Shown here: positions 8,676 to 17,431 of the stretch, piece by piece | Layout of the letters: the number at the start of each line of letters is the position of its first letter | Position numbering within the stretch: position 1 is the stretch's first letter | Assembly: GCA_944392295.1 (NCBI GenBank) | Contig: CALXWE010000006.1 | Location: forward strand, 43,008-107,007 | Origin: an uncultured Alphaproteobacteria bacterium | Lineage (GTDB): Bacteria > Pseudomonadota > Alphaproteobacteria > RF32 > CAG-239 | DNA length: 64,000 bases | Direction: 5' to 3' | Position numbers and translations under genes: made by a program | Notes under the pieces: generated by a model | The model's input: the letters and a program-made list of their open reading frames with translations, nothing else | Databases searched by the model: none | Told to the model about the DNA's origin: nothing

Positions 8676-9182
8676 TTACTTTGCCAAAATATCTAACAAT
8701 TTTTTATTGGCAACCTCAACGGAGGTGTTATCAAATACGGCCACTTCGCTGGCTAACCTGTCCAGAGCTTGTTCGTAAATCTGGCGCTCGCTGTAAGATT
8801 GCTCGGCAATGTTATCATTGCGGTACAAATCACGAACTACTTCGGCTATGGCTACCGGATTGCCGGAATTGATTTTGTTTTCATATTCCTGCGCACGGCG
8901 CGACCACATAATCTTTTTAACCTTGGCTTTGCCTTTTAATGTTGTCAGAGCATCTTCAATGGTTGAGGCTTCGGATATTTTACGTAAACCTACTTGCTCA
9001 ACTTTGGATACAGGTATCCTTAATGTCATTTTGTCTTTATCAAAATTGACAACCAATAATTCCAACTCAGAACCGGCAATGGTTTGTTTTGATACATCGG
9101 CAACTTTACCGACACCATGAGTCGGATAAACAACATAATCTCCGGAACTAAATACCAGAGAAGGTACTTTCTTCGTGCTCAT
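8676..9182 (-). CDS. carD: CarD/CdnL-family RNA polymerase-binding regulator
   Basis: CarD-type proteins bind the RNA polymerase beta subunit and stabilise open complexes, notably at rRNA promoters. The 168-residue product has the N-terminal Tudor-like RNAP-interaction domain (FSSGDYVVYPTHGVGKVADV, then LRIPVSKVEQVGLR). A helical DNA-contacting domain follows, with KKIMWSRRAQEYENKINSG and the conserved EVVRDLYR. Length is typical for Alphaproteobacteria. AAGGAG-like sequence precedes the ATG. It is transcribed alone, between trmL and a terminator at 8618. Confidence 0.95.
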   Translation of the reverse strand: MSTKKVPSLVFSSGDYVVYPTHGVGKVADVSKQTIAGSELELLVVNFDKDKMTLRIPVSKVEQVGLRKISEASTIEDALTTLKGKAKVKKIMWSRRAQEYENKINSGNPVAIAEVVRDLYRNDNIAEQSYSERQIYEQALDRLASEVAVFDNTSVEVANKKLLDILAK

Positions 9183-9280
9183 AATTTCTCCTTAAAGGCT
9201 AGGTTTTCTTTGATAACATACGGACTATACCACATTTTGAGGCCTAAATCCAGCCCTAAAATGAAAAAAATTTTAAATTT

Positions 9281-9751
9281 TTAACTTTTCGGAAATAAAT
9301 CGGTCTGTCTTAAAGCTTCGCCTACTACCATAACTGCAGAAACAGCTACATTTATGGAGCGGGCATGGGCGTTCATCGGAATTAATAAACGCGCGTCGGC
9401 AATGGCGTGAACCTCAGGTGGTACTCCGGCACTTTCACGACCCATTAAAATAATATCGTTAGGCTTAAATTCAAACTGTGTATAGGGTTGGCTGGCGTGC
9501 GTGGTGAGCAATACTATACGTCCGTACTCTTCAGGATGTTCGGTTCGGTATGTTAAAAAATCTTGCCAGCTGTTGTGGCGCCGGTAGTTGACCATATTTA
9601 AATAATCCATTCCCGCCCTACGCATCGCTTTTTCGTTAAATATAAATCCGCACGGCTCAATAATATCAAGAGGCAAATCTAAACAGGCACCGAGACGCAG
9701 CAGGGTGCCCGTGTTTTGCGGAATGTCAGGCTGAAAAAGTGCTAAACGCAT
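9281..9751 (-). CDS. trmL: tRNA (cytidine/uridine-34-2'-O)-methyltransferase
   Basis: TrmL methylates the wobble-base ribose of tRNA-Leu isoacceptors. The 156-residue SPOUT-fold protein begins MRLALFQPDIPQNTGTLLRL. It carries the C-terminal knot signatures ILMGRESAGVPPEV and IPMNAHARSINVAVSAVMV, where S-adenosylmethionine binds. Length is typical. Its start is 12 bp after the secB stop on the same strand, so the two are probably co-transcribed. A tRNA-Leu gene also lies in this window at 59.7 kb. Confidence 0.95.
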   Translation of the reverse strand: MRLALFQPDIPQNTGTLLRLGACLDLPLDIIEPCGFIFNEKAMRRAGMDYLNMVNYRRHNSWQDFLTYRTEHPEEYGRIVLLTTHASQPYTQFEFKPNDIILMGRESAGVPPEVHAIADARLLIPMNAHARSINVAVSAVMVVGEALRQTDLFPKS

Positions 9752-9763
9752 ATAAACCGCCTT

Positions 9764-10228
9764 TTAGTTTTGTGCCTGATTGTTGCCGTTTGCCGCTTTA
9801 CGTGCCGCATATAATCCGGCAAAATCTACCGGGTTTAACATAAACGGAGGCAATCCGCCTTCAGTTAAACATTGCGTGATAACATTGCGCGCAAACGGGA
9901 AAATTAAATGCGGAATTTCAATCGCCAATACCGGCTCAATGTGTTCTTGCGGTAAATTAATGCTTACTACGGCGGCATACGATAATTCAATGATAAAGAG
10001 CTTCTCGTTTGCTACGTCGCCGTTGATGGCAATGTTTAAAGTAACGTTATAATCTCCCGAAGCCAGTTTTTGCGATTGTACGTTCATATCTACTTTTAAT
10101 TCAGGCTTTTGGCTGATTTTTGAAAAAATTTCCGGCGCATGCGGAATTTCTAAAGATAAATCTTTTATGTATTGACTGTTGATTAAAACTGCCGGACGAT
10201 TGGCTTGTTGATTGTTTTCTTCACTCAT
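9764..10228 (-). CDS. secB: Protein-export chaperone SecB
   Basis: SecB keeps preproteins unfolded and hands them to SecA. The 154-residue product shows INSQYIKDLSLEIPHAP, the beta-sheet core DYNVTLNIAINGDVANEKLF and the conserved PFARNVITQCLTEGGLPPFM followed by LNPVDFAGLY. It is divergent from the Tim44-like gene, an arrangement common in Alphaproteobacteria, and precedes trmL on the same strand. Confidence 0.97.
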   Translation of the reverse strand: MSEENNQQANRPAVLINSQYIKDLSLEIPHAPEIFSKISQKPELKVDMNVQSQKLASGDYNVTLNIAINGDVANEKLFIIELSYAAVVSINLPQEHIEPVLAIEIPHLIFPFARNVITQCLTEGGLPPFMLNPVDFAGLYAARKAANGNNQAQN

Positions 10229-10316
10229 AATTTTTTCCTTTGTAATTTAACTTTTGGTAAATATCATCTGATGTAAACTTCTTAGCGCAAATATTCCTGT
10301 TCGTCAAATATAATAG

Positions 10317-10344
10317 TTGATAATCTTAATAAATGCGTTATATT
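10317..10344 (+). promoter_or_regulatory. Putative sigma70-type promoter for timA-mltA-smr
   Basis: TTGATA and TATATT are separated by 16 bp and lie 32 bp before the Tim44-like start, in the intergenic region divergent from secB. The -10 is good, the -35 matches four to five of six consensus bases. Confidence 0.45.
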
Positions 10345-10375
10345 TGTACATAGTGCTAAATTTTGAGGTGTAAAG

Positions 10376-11032
10376 ATGTCTGCTTATTTGGATTTGATTT
10401 TTTTGGCTGTTATTGCAGTGCTGATTTTTATGCGTTTGCGTAGCGTTTTGGGTACAAGACCCGAACAAAAAACCGAAATAAAAATCGTTTCTAAAGAAGA
10501 GTTCGATAAAGTGCTTAAAGCGATGAAACAAGAAGTTGAAAAACAATCGCAAAATAATAATCCGACCTTTACCAGTAAAGAAGAACTGCAAGGCGTTGAC
10601 AAAATCTTGGCGGGTATTCCCAACTTTAATAAAGCCGACTTTTGCCGCCGCTGTTCCAAAGTTTTTGAAATGGTGCTCTCGGCTTTTGCCTCCCATGATG
10701 AAGAAACCTTAAAAATGCTTACGGGCAAAAAACTTTTTGAAAAATTTAAAGAGATTATCAAGCAGCGTACCGAAGAGGGTATAAGCGCAGAAACCGACTT
10801 GATTAAAGTTGATGATTTAAGCATTAAAGATGCCAAAATTTCTTCTAAAGGAATCGCTCGTATTGCCGTACAGTTTGTTAGCGAACAGATAAATATTTTG
10901 AAAAATGCGGCCGGTGAGGTTTTGGAAGGCGATGAAAATTTTGTGCAACAAATTACCGATGTCTGGACATTTGAAAAAGATATTAACTCTAACTCGCCGG
11001 TATGGCTCTTGGTTTCTACAAAGAAAAACTAA
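10376..11032 (+). CDS. timA: Tim44/TimA-like membrane-anchored protein
   Basis: The 218-residue product has one N-terminal membrane helix (LDLIFLAVIAVLIFMRL), a charged linker and a Tim44-like domain from about residue 75 (FCRRCSKVFEMVLSAFASHD, ending in VTDVWTF-like QQITDVWTFEKD). The family is related to the mitochondrial import motor component Tim44; in bacteria it is linked to inner-membrane or envelope protein assembly. Its place between secB and mltA is the standard alphaproteobacterial order. A GAGGTG ribosome site precedes the ATG, and its stop overlaps the mltA start (TAATG). Confidence 0.88.
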   Translation: MSAYLDLIFLAVIAVLIFMRLRSVLGTRPEQKTEIKIVSKEEFDKVLKAMKQEVEKQSQNNNPTFTSKEELQGVDKILAGIPNFNKADFCRRCSKVFEMVLSAFASHDEETLKMLTGKKLFEKFKEIIKQRTEEGISAETDLIKVDDLSIKDAKISSKGIARIAVQFVSEQINILKNAAGEVLEGDENFVQQITDVWTFEKDINSNSPVWLLVSTKKN

Positions 11033-12204
11033 TGAAAAAGTTTGCACTCCTCATACTCTTTTTATCGCTTGTTTCCTGCACCGCGGAAAGAAAGCAGCCC
11101 TCGGCTCCGATTATCGGTCTTGAGCAAGGTTTGGAGCTACAAGCAGCTTCTTTTAATGAACTGAAAAATTTTAACGGCGATGATTTATCGCAAGCCGTTC
11201 CGGCTTTTACCAAAAGTTGTCAGGCGGTTTTGGAAAAGCCCGAAGTTTTGCAAAATGCCAAGATAAAAATTAACCCTAAGGCATACCTTAATATCTGTCG
11301 TGATTTTTTAGAGCAAAATATTACATCTTCAGATGATATGCGTAAGTTTTTAATTGCCAATTTCCGCCCGTTTTTAGTGATGTATAACTTAAATCCGAAC
11401 GGAACATTTACTTCTTACTATGAAGCGGAATTACAGGCTTCGTATCAAAAACACGGCGATTATAAGTATCCGATTTACGGTCGCCCTAACGACTTGTTGG
11501 AAATAAATTTACGGGATTTTGACCCGTCTTTACCTAACAAGAGACTTTTGGGCAGAGTGCAAAACTTAAAAGTTGTACCTTATTACACTCGTGCCGAAAT
11601 TTCTAAAAACGGAGTTGATGCTCCGGTTATCTTGTGGGGTAACGATGCGGTGGATATTTATTTAATGCAAATTCAAGGATCGGCGGTGGCGGTTTTGGAT
11701 AACGGTTCGGAAGTGCGAATCCGTTATGCCGATAATAACGGACATAAGTTTATAGGCATCGGCAGTATTTTGCTTAAAAAGGGTTTGTTAAAACCGGGGC
11801 AAGCTTCTATGGATAAAATTCGTGACTGGTTAAAAGAGAATCCGCAAATTGCACAGGTTAATATGGATGAAAATCCGCGGTTTATCTTTCACCGTATTTC
11901 TGATGCCGACGGACCGGTCGGAGCTTTGGGTGTTTCTTTAACCGCCGGACGCTCTTTAGCGGTTGATGAAAGCTTTATTCCCTTGGGTAGCTTGTTGTGG
12001 CTTGAGACAATCGGCCCGGATAAAACACCCATAAACAAACTTATGGCGGCTCAAGATATAGGAGGGGCTATTAAAGGCGCCGTTCGCGGCGATTATTTCT
12101 GGGGACACGGTGAACAAGCTTTGCTTTCCGCCGGAAAAATGCACGCAACCGGCAGATATTATATTTTATTGCCGCGCAATGCCGAGGTGCAACTTGGTAG
12201 ATAA
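11032..12204 (+). CDS. mltA: Membrane-bound lytic transglycosylase A
   Basis: MltA cleaves peptidoglycan to anhydromuropeptides at the outer membrane. The 390-residue lipoprotein starts at the ATG overlapping the timA stop; an upstream in-frame ATG at 11002 would spoil the signal peptide. The lipobox is LSLVSC. The MltA domain includes LNPNGTFTSYYEAELQASY and VILWGNDAVDIYLMQIQGSA, and the C-terminal 3D domain has MAAQDIGGAIKGAVRGDYFW with its conserved aspartates. AmpG at 48.5 kb could import its products. Confidence 0.95.
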   Translation: MKKFALLILFLSLVSCTAERKQPSAPIIGLEQGLELQAASFNELKNFNGDDLSQAVPAFTKSCQAVLEKPEVLQNAKIKINPKAYLNICRDFLEQNITSSDDMRKFLIANFRPFLVMYNLNPNGTFTSYYEAELQASYQKHGDYKYPIYGRPNDLLEINLRDFDPSLPNKRLLGRVQNLKVVPYYTRAEISKNGVDAPVILWGNDAVDIYLMQIQGSAVAVLDNGSEVRIRYADNNGHKFIGIGSILLKKGLLKPGQASMDKIRDWLKENPQIAQVNMDENPRFIFHRISDADGPVGALGVSLTAGRSLAVDESFIPLGSLLWLETIGPDKTPINKLMAAQDIGGAIKGAVRGDYFWGHGEQALLSAGKMHATGRYYILLPRNAEVQLGR

Positions 12205-12724
12205 TAATCTAACCGATAATGATGATGCCGCTTGGCAAGAAGCTGTTAAGGGGATTAAACCGCTTAACTCTTCAAAAGTGGTTTCCTCTCCTAAAAAGAA
12301 ATCTCCGTCTTATAAAGAAAAAGATATCAGCGTTCCGCTTAAAATTTATCAGCATGATTTAAGTCTTGGAACAACTGCGGATATTGACCGCTCTACCATG
12401 CGGCGCTTTAAACGAGAAGAGTTTGCGGTAGAAGCCAAGCTTGATTTACACGGTTTTACCGAAAATGAAGCTTATGAGGCGGTAAATAGGTTTGTTACCT
12501 CATCTTATTTGTCAGGTAAACGCTGCATTTTAATTGTAACCGGCAAAGGGCTTCCACATCAAGATGAAGATGTCTTTGCGCCCAAAGGAGTGCTTAAAGA
12601 CCGTGTTCCGCAATGGCTTAATCAAGATAACTTAAAACAGCTTATCTTGTCATATATTCATCCTTCTCCGCGTTTGGGCGGCAGCGGAGCTCTGTATATT
12701 TTGCTGCGCCGAAAAAGAAGTTAA
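12194..12724 (+). CDS. Smr-domain protein
   Basis: Smr domains are small putative nucleases or nucleic-acid binders. I start the gene at the TTG at 12194, preceded by GAGGTG and overlapping mltA by 11 bp, giving 176 residues; the longer open frame runs back inside mltA. A poorly conserved N-terminal half carries a basic Ser-rich linker. The Smr domain begins near residue 90 with the diagnostic LDLHGFTENEAYEAV, continues with ILIVTGKG (the TGxG motif) and ends GGSGALYILLRR. The timA-mltA-smr unit is a conserved alphaproteobacterial operon. Confidence 0.9.
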   Translation: MVDNNLTDNDDAAWQEAVKGIKPLNSSKVVSSPKKKSPSYKEKDISVPLKIYQHDLSLGTTADIDRSTMRRFKREEFAVEAKLDLHGFTENEAYEAVNRFVTSSYLSGKRCILIVTGKGLPHQDEDVFAPKGVLKDRVPQWLNQDNLKQLILSYIHPSPRLGGSGALYILLRRKRS

Positions 12725-12725
12725 T

Positions 12726-13493
12726 TTATACCTTATAGGGCAAGCGAGAATAAATAAAGTTACTTATGCAGTTAGGCAAAATTGCTCCCAACCATGATAC
12801 AAAACGCATCGGCCACGGGAAAGCTATTAATCCGATATTTTTATCTATACGTTCGGCAATAATTTCTGCTGCATTTTCCGCTTCCATAAAAAACGGCATA
12901 GGGCAGGTGTTTTGGTCGGTAATGCGTGAGCGTACAAAGCCGGGGCAAACTACGTTTAACTGAATGCCTTCTTTGGCAAGTTGCAAGCGCATGGCTTCAC
13001 CGTAAGCTTTGGTGCAGGCTTTGGTAGCACTGTATGACGGACAACCGATTAATCCGTGATATCCGGCCAAAGATGACGTGATTGCTACAATACGCGGTTT
13101 AGAAGTATCTTTGCGTTTGCGATAAATTTCTATTGCCGGAGTGATGGTATTTAAGGTGCCGAATACGTTAATGTTAAAGGTGTTATAAATATTTTCCTCG
13201 GTTTCCGTGCCGGTAGAAACTCCGGCATTGGCAAATACCAAATTAAGCGGGGCGATTTTATCGCATTTTTTTATCCAAGCGGCCGTTTTTTTACGGTCGG
13301 TTACATCTAAAATTTCAGTGTAAACTTCCGAGCCTAATTTTTCACATTGCTCTTTTACCAACTCTAAACGCTCTTTGTTGCGTCCGCATAAAAATAAAGT
13401 AACATTTTTGCGTTGGGCGTAATAAAGAGCCAAGGCCTCGCCGATGCCCGATGAGGCACCTGTTATTAAAATGTTTTTTATATTTTGCTTCAT
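12726..13493 (-). CDS. Short-chain dehydrogenase/reductase
   Basis: The 255-residue product is a classical SDR oxidoreductase. It has the NAD(P)-binding TGASSGIGEALALYYA at about residues 11-26, the NAG motif (VFANAGVS), the catalytic Ser in ITSSLAGYHG and the YxxxK pair in YSATKACTKAYGEAMR. A hydrophobic C-terminus (FPWPMRFVSWLGAILPNC) suggests membrane association, as in some lipid-modifying SDRs. It converges on the smr gene with 1 bp between stops. The substrate cannot be told from sequence. Confidence 0.9.
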   Translation of the reverse strand: MKQNIKNILITGASSGIGEALALYYAQRKNVTLFLCGRNKERLELVKEQCEKLGSEVYTEILDVTDRKKTAAWIKKCDKIAPLNLVFANAGVSTGTETEENIYNTFNINVFGTLNTITPAIEIYRKRKDTSKPRIVAITSSLAGYHGLIGCPSYSATKACTKAYGEAMRLQLAKEGIQLNVVCPGFVRSRITDQNTCPMPFFMEAENAAEIIAERIDKNIGLIAFPWPMRFVSWLGAILPNCISNFIYSRLPYKV

Positions 13494-13573
13494 AATTTTT
13501 TCCTAGTAAAATATTAACCGCTGATGATGTATTTTATATAACATCTGAAAATTTTTACAAGAGGAGATTTGTT

Positions 13574-14476
13574 TTGATTCTTTCCAGTATGACAGGTTTT
13601 ACCCGCCGCCAGGATGAAATAAACTTAAATGATACAACCTACCAATGGGTGTGGGAAATTAAGAGTGTTAATGCCAAAGGTATGGATATTAAAATCAAAC
13701 TGCCGCAATGGCTTGCGGATTGCGATGAAATTGTTAAAAGGGTTTTGGGAAAATATTTTGCTCGTGGAACTTTTTATGCGTCATTGGATATAAAAACCGA
13801 TGCTTGCGAACAAGAGGCGGAACTTAATGAACCTCTGTTAAATACTTTAATTGTCAAGTTAAATGAAGTTTATGTAAATAATCAGGAATTATTTACCAAG
13901 CCTTCACCTGCCGAATTGTTAAAAGTAAGCGGAGTGCTTAATATAAAAGAAAAAGTTTTAAGCTCAGATGAATTGCAGCTCTTAAAAGAGGCTTTGGAAA
14001 AGAGTTTTGATGGGGCGGCTCTGGATTTACAACAAAATCGTCGGCAGGAAGGGGCAAAAATTGCCGATGCTCTGGAAGGTATTTTGCAAAAAATACAACT
14101 TATTACTCAAAAAGTTGAGGATATTTGCAAAAATACTGCCGATAAAATGCGTGAAAAATTGCAAAAACAAATTCAAGATTTGGTATCATCTCCTGATGTC
14201 GCTCCCGAAAGGCTGGAGCAGGAAGTTTTGTTTTTGGTTATGAAAGCCGATGTCAGAGAAGAACTTGATCGTTTGGCGGTTCATGTTAAAACTGCCCGCG
14301 AACTTTTAGCCGAAGGCGAGTTTGTCGGTCGGCGTTTGGATTTTTTGTGTCAGGAGCTTAATCGGGAAACTAATACTTTGTGTTCCAAGTCGGCAGATAT
14401 TGAACAAACCAAATACGGTATGGAACTTAAAGCTTTGATAGAACAATTTCGTGAACAAGTACAAAATGTGGAGTAA
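13574..14476 (+). CDS. yicC: YicC-family endoribonuclease
   Basis: YicC proteins are stress-linked endoribonucleases. The 300-residue product begins near SSMTGFTRR, the family N-terminus. It ends with the DUF1732 domain (ADVREELDRLAVHVKTAREL, then GRRLDFLCQELNRETNTLCSKS). The TTG start has GAGGAG 7 nt upstream; the next ATG, at 13589, would also keep MTGF. It leads a run with gmk 5 bp downstream; the yicC-gmk pairing is widespread in bacteria. Confidence 0.93.
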   Translation: MILSSMTGFTRRQDEINLNDTTYQWVWEIKSVNAKGMDIKIKLPQWLADCDEIVKRVLGKYFARGTFYASLDIKTDACEQEAELNEPLLNTLIVKLNEVYVNNQELFTKPSPAELLKVSGVLNIKEKVLSSDELQLLKEALEKSFDGAALDLQQNRRQEGAKIADALEGILQKIQLITQKVEDICKNTADKMREKLQKQIQDLVSSPDVAPERLEQEVLFLVMKADVREELDRLAVHVKTARELLAEGEFVGRRLDFLCQELNRETNTLCSKSADIEQTKYGMELKALIEQFREQVQNVE

Positions 14477-14481
14477 GTGAT

Positions 14482-15147
14482 ATGGCTGAAGATATTGTAA
14501 ATATTTTAAGAAAAACACGCAAAGGCGCAATGTTTATTATTGAGGCTCCGTCTGGTACAGGTAAAAGTACGGTTATAAAAGAACTGTTAAAAAGAGATCC
14601 TAATTTGAAGTTTTCGGTTTCGGTAACTACGCGTCAGAAACGCGAAGGCGAGCAGGAAGGTGTTGATTATTACTACATAACCGATGAACAATACAATAAA
14701 TATATGGCCGAAGATGCTTTTTACGAGTGTGTGGATTCACAATACGGCTCGCGTTACGGTACTTTGCGTTCGGAAGTTGACAGCTTTATTAATATCGGTC
14801 AAGACGTGATTTTTGATATGGACTGGGTAGGCGCAAGGCAAATGCGTAAAAAAGCTCCTAATGATGTGGTAACGATTTATTTGTTACCGCCGTCTATTAA
14901 AGAAGTTCGCCGGCGCTTAGAATCAAGAGGTACAGATTCTGCGGAAACTATTAATAAGAGAATGTCTTTGGTGTTGGAAAAAATTAAACATTGGGATGAG
15001 TTTGATTATGTAATTGTTAATGCTAATGTGGAAGAAACCATAGGTAAAGTACAACGCGTAATTTCCGGCGAAAGAATGAAGCGGGTACGCCAGGCAGGTT
15101 TACCGCCGTTTGTTGCCGAACTGATGAAAGAAGCCGAAGAACAATAA
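14482..15147 (+). CDS. gmk: Guanylate kinase
   Basis: Phosphorylates GMP to GDP with ATP. The 221-residue product has the P-loop EAPSGTGKST at about residues 20-29, and the GMP-binding region with SVTTRQKREGEQEGVDYYYI and ECVDSQYGSRYGT. The lid segment SRGTDSAETINKRMS follows. It starts 5 bp after yicC with a GGAG site inside the yicC stop region. Confidence 0.97.
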   Translation: MAEDIVNILRKTRKGAMFIIEAPSGTGKSTVIKELLKRDPNLKFSVSVTTRQKREGEQEGVDYYYITDEQYNKYMAEDAFYECVDSQYGSRYGTLRSEVDSFINIGQDVIFDMDWVGARQMRKKAPNDVVTIYLLPPSIKEVRRRLESRGTDSAETINKRMSLVLEKIKHWDEFDYVIVNANVEETIGKVQRVISGERMKRVRQAGLPPFVAELMKEAEEQ

Positions 15148-15165
15148 AAAATTTAAGGAACGGAC

Positions 15166-16092
15166 ATGGCAAAAATTTATAATTCCATAGAAGAAATGGT
15201 AGGTCATACGCCTTTGTTAAGGCTTAATAAAATGACCCACAAGCATAAAGTTAAAGCTCATATTTTAGGTAAGTGCGAATTTTATAATCCGTTGTTTTCG
15301 GTAAAAGACAGACCGGCTTTGCAAATGCTTAATGCCATAGATGCCAATAAAATTACCAAAGATACGGTCTTTGTGGAGGCAACTTCGGGTAATATGGGCA
15401 TTGCTCTGGCAGCAATGTGTGCCGCCAAAGGCTATAAGTTGGTGATTGTTATGCCGGAAAATATGTCTAAAGAGCGGATAAAACTGATGCGCTTTTTGGG
15501 AGCGGAAGTTATTTTAACGCCTCAAGAAGACGGTATGAGCGGAGCTATTAAAAAGGCCGAAATGCTGGCTGAAAAAAATCCGAACGTGATTATGTTTAAG
15601 CAGTTTGAAAATGAAAATAACCCCAAGGCTCACAGCTTTACTACGGCTATGGAAATTATGGAAGATACCTCCGGCAATGTTGATGTTTTGGTTTGCGGTG
15701 TCGGAACGGCCGGAACCTTAAACGGAATTGCCCGTGCATTAAAATCTTGCAATCCGGATTTATATGTGGTAGCCGTAGAACCCAAAGAAAGTGCAGTCTT
15801 AAACGGCGGTAAAGCCGGAGTTCACGAAATTGCCGGAATAGGTGCCGGATTTGTGCCGAAGTTCTATGATAAAAAATTGGTAAGCGAAGTAATGGATGTT
15901 GCAAGTGATGATGCTATCAATACTGCTAAGGAAGTTGCTAAAACCGAAGGGCTGCCAATCGGAATTTCGGCAGGCGCGGCTATGGCTGCTGCTTTAGAGA
16001 TAGGTAAACGCAAAGAGATGAACGGTAAAAATATTGTGGTTATTTTACCTGATGCAATTGAGCGTTATTTATCTTTGGAGTATTTTGACTAA
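15166..16092 (+). CDS. cysK: Cysteine synthase family protein (O-acetylserine sulfhydrylase)
   Basis: Makes cysteine from O-acetylserine and sulfide with PLP. The 308-residue product shows the PLP lysine in NPLFSVKDRPALQM near residue 45, the substrate loop EATSGNMGIALAA, the phosphate-binding GVGTAGTLNGIARAL and GISAGAAMAAALEIG. The Asn-Met variant of the TSGNTG loop is close to normal cysteine synthases. It follows gmk by 18 bp with an AAGGAACGG ribosome site. Confidence 0.9.
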   Translation: MAKIYNSIEEMVGHTPLLRLNKMTHKHKVKAHILGKCEFYNPLFSVKDRPALQMLNAIDANKITKDTVFVEATSGNMGIALAAMCAAKGYKLVIVMPENMSKERIKLMRFLGAEVILTPQEDGMSGAIKKAEMLAEKNPNVIMFKQFENENNPKAHSFTTAMEIMEDTSGNVDVLVCGVGTAGTLNGIARALKSCNPDLYVVAVEPKESAVLNGGKAGVHEIAGIGAGFVPKFYDKKLVSEVMDVASDDAINTAKEVAKTEGLPIGISAGAAMAAALEIGKRKEMNGKNIVVILPDAIERYLSLEYFD

Positions 16093-16116
16093 TCATAACA
16101 CTAAAAAAGGTTTTGT

Positions 16117-17226
16117 ATGAAGTTTAATTCCATATTGGGGCGATATCTGGCCAAGCAAATAGTCGTAACTTTCCTGTTGGTACTGGTTACCATTATGGGA
16201 ATTATTATGATGTTTGACGGTATTGAGGCATTAAGACGCATCTCCGGTCGTGAAGATGTGGGTATGAGCTATGTCTTTGAATATATGATTACCCGCTTGC
16301 CGCAAACGGTTGATAAGGTTTTACCGTTCGTGATGATGGTGGCGGCCATGATTACCTTTTGGAAAATCAGCAAAAATAGCGAATATGTGATTATTCGTGC
16401 TGCAGGTGTTTCGGTTTGGGGATTTTTAAGACCGGTCTTGCTGGCAGTGTTTATGGTCGGGGTTATAAACGTTGCCGTATTTAATCCGTTCTCATCTAAA
16501 ATGTTTGAACTGCACGAAACCATAAAATATCGGTTTGCCACACGCAACCCCAAAGCTATGCTTTTTTCCAGTAAAGGTTTATGGATAAGGGAAGCTGCTG
16601 CCGATGATAAGGTTTTGGTTATCCAAGCTAAAAATTTGCGCTTGGAAGAAAATGAACTGCTTTCCATGCGAGATGTGGTGGTTTTGGAAATGGATAGAGA
16701 TTCGCAAATTTTAAGACGCATTGAAGGTTTGGTCGGAGAGTTAAAAGATAATAAATTTAAACTGCGGGGAGTTAAAGTTTTTGTAAGCGGAGAAGAAACC
16801 GAAACTTTATCGCAAATAGAATATAATACCAATATTAACCTTCAAAGAATAAAGGAAAACTTTATTGAGCCGGACGCAATTTCGGTTTGGGATTTGCCGG
16901 GGACAATTAGCTTTTATGAATCTTCAGGCTTTTCGGCGCAAAGACACCGCATGCGCTATTTATCGCTTTTAATTTCGCCGTTTTTATTAGTGGCAATGGT
17001 GCTGGTTGCTGCCATATTTTCACTTAAGCCCAATATGCGCCAAGGCGGGGTGATGTTTATGATTGTGGCCGGTATCACCACGGGCTTTGTGGTATATTTT
17101 AGTTCGCAACTGGTTTATGCCTTTGGTATTAACGGCTATATTCCGGTTTGGTTTGCCGCCATAGCTCCGACTTTGGTGGTAAGCCTTTTGGCCGTATCAA
17201 CAATGCTGCATCTGGAAGAAGAATAA
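16117..17226 (+). CDS. lptG: LPS export permease, LptF/LptG family
   Basis: Inner-membrane half of the LptB2FG ABC exporter that extracts lipopolysaccharide. The 369-residue product has three N-terminal membrane helices (first one TFLLVLVTIMGIIMMF), a periplasmic beta-jellyroll domain at about residues 125-270, and three C-terminal helices. DGIEALRRISGRE matches the LptG-type D-x-x-E-x-x-R after helix 1. The partner permease is not in the window. With kdsB at 7.8 kb it shows that the cell makes LPS. Confidence 0.88.
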   Translation: MKFNSILGRYLAKQIVVTFLLVLVTIMGIIMMFDGIEALRRISGREDVGMSYVFEYMITRLPQTVDKVLPFVMMVAAMITFWKISKNSEYVIIRAAGVSVWGFLRPVLLAVFMVGVINVAVFNPFSSKMFELHETIKYRFATRNPKAMLFSSKGLWIREAAADDKVLVIQAKNLRLEENELLSMRDVVVLEMDRDSQILRRIEGLVGELKDNKFKLRGVKVFVSGEETETLSQIEYNTNINLQRIKENFIEPDAISVWDLPGTISFYESSGFSAQRHRMRYLSLLISPFLLVAMVLVAAIFSLKPNMRQGGVMFMIVAGITTGFVVYFSSQLVYAFGINGYIPVWFAAIAPTLVVSLLAVSTMLHLEEE

Positions 17227-17273
17227 ACTATTTTGCATTAAGCACCATTCATTTTTATTTGGCAGATTAACTT

Positions 17274-17295
17274 GCTTCAATATTTGTTTTGAAGC
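17274..17295. terminator. Hairpin downstream of lptG
   Basis: GCTTCAA pairs with TTGAAGC over an 8-nt loop 48 bp after the lptG stop; no proper T-run follows directly. The 200-bp gap before the sirtuin gene also holds a perfect TATCAAT/ATTGATA inverted repeat at 17322-17342 and is otherwise featureless. Confidence 0.35.
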
Positions 17296-17431
17296 AAAGC
17301 TTTGGTATATAACTTTTTTATTATCAATGGTTAAAATTGATAGCCTTTTAAGTAATATTAGATGTTTAGTAATTTAATTAAATCCTTGCTTCGCTTGGTA
17401 AAAATAAGTATGTTGAAAAAAAGGAAAATTG

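Noticed and set aside
8676..9120. Plus-strand ORFs within carD
   Set aside because: carD is strongly supported on the minus strand; these are frame shadows.
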